A stretch of DNA of 64,000 nt from positions 1 through 64,000 of the forward strand of contig JAWQEG010000077.1 of NCBI GenBank assembly GCA_033782935.1. Direction: 5' to 3'. Positions 63,674 to 64,000 of the stretch are shown piece by piece; position 1 is the stretch's first letter; the number at the start of each line of letters is the position of its first letter. Position numbers and translations under genes: made by a program. Under the pieces are notes generated by a model. That model did not search any database. It had not been told where the DNA came from and saw nothing but the letters and a program-made list of their open reading frames with translations. Origin of the DNA: Petrolisthes cinctipes. Taxonomy: Eukaryota; Arthropoda; Malacostraca; Decapoda; Porcellanidae.

Positions 63674-63770
63674 TAACTCGCTGTGTTTGTCCCCTTAGAC
63701 AACCAAATACGAAGCGAGACAGGAGACTGCACGCAGAACCTACCTACCAATAATAACTTCCAACAGTTAC

Positions 63771-63932
63771 CAGGTATTGGCGGAGCCCACAGAGGAGGAG
63801 GAAGAAACTCTATTAATTGGGGACTCCATAATCCGTGGTCAACTGAAAGAGTTCTGTGGAAGAGCCCCGAATAACCGTAAACGTTATTGCAAGGCCAAGA
63901 GATATACTAAAGAGATATACTTAAACGTATAA
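63771..63932 (+). pseudogene. CR1-like ORF1 esterase fragment (GDS block)
   Basis: Plus-strand frame LAEPTEEEEETLLIGDSIIR, GQLKEFCGRAPNNRKRYC, stopping at TAA 63930-63932. GDS followed by xxRGxxxEFC is the nucleophile block of the SGNH domain in CR1 ORF1 proteins, the same domain as at 1049-1740 but another family. The following residues no longer fit, so the fragment is frameshifted or ends near 63885. The rest to 64000 is not recognised. Confidence 0.6.
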
Positions 63933-64000
63933 CTTACGTAAAAAGACGTTTCCTCTTCCTTTAGTTAGGACCATCAACAAATGGGTCTCAAATCTTGCAG

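Overview
The window reads as animal nuclear DNA, most likely from an arthropod and perhaps a decapod crustacean. That is inference from the mixture: CR1-, L2-, RTE- and I-type retrotransposons, a Ty3/Gypsy LTR element, many TA-flanked MITEs, very long micro- and minisatellites, interstitial TTAGG repeats, and spliced gene pieces with GT-AG boundaries. There is no operon, no intact tRNA or rRNA gene and no CRISPR array. Most of the 64 kb is repeats and decayed mobile elements. Host coding sequence is limited to isolated exons.

Layout. 1-5.85 kb: two minus-strand copies of one CR1-like family; the first runs off the left edge, the second lies between GA microsatellites. 6-9.5 kb: sparse DNA with one exon-like piece, a tRNA-headed SINE-like stretch and a palindromic MITE. 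9.5-12.4 kb: a 2.7-kb GA-rich minisatellite. 12.4-14.7 kb: three MITEs around three phase-compatible minus-strand exons of an unrecognised gene with a 6-residue Val-Thr-rich repeat. 15.3-16.2 kb: a THAP/P-element-transposase-like fragment cut by an RTE tail. 17.0-22.3 kb: a TG minisatellite split by a CR1-like and an L2-like element. 22.4-26.5 kb: three large arrays (CA-rich, pyrimidine-rich, G/C-rich). 27-34.3 kb: an SRCR exon, a decayed GAK/auxilin-type kinase on the minus strand and four copies of a long-TIR MITE family. 34.7-36.4 kb: an L2/CR1-type element with an intact ORF1 and an almost wholly deleted ORF2. 38.3-45.7 kb: a THAP-domain gene flanked by inverted repeats and broken by hAT and RTE insertions.

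46.58-60.66 kb is a nest. A Ty3/Gypsy-type element with 570-bp LTRs has its integrase upstream of reverse transcriptase, the Ty1/Copia-like order known from Gmr1-type elements. Its protease-integrase junction carries a tRNA-derived SINE. Its reverse transcriptase is cut at the YLDD box by a TIR transposon with a TA duplication, and that transposon contains a nearly full-length I-type retrotransposon with RNase H. 61.2-64 kb holds a GA-rich minisatellite, an RTE endonuclease fragment, a PIF/Harbinger-type element with a MADF-like start, and a CR1 ORF1 esterase fragment.

How the pieces act together: this is mostly a record of insertions upon insertions, with little evidence of a working pathway. 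Best leads are the integrase-first Gypsy element, the inverted-repeat-flanked THAP gene, the unrecognised repeat-bearing gene, and the recurrence of 5'-truncated LINEs inside tandem repeats. All comparisons were made by eye; no database search was run.
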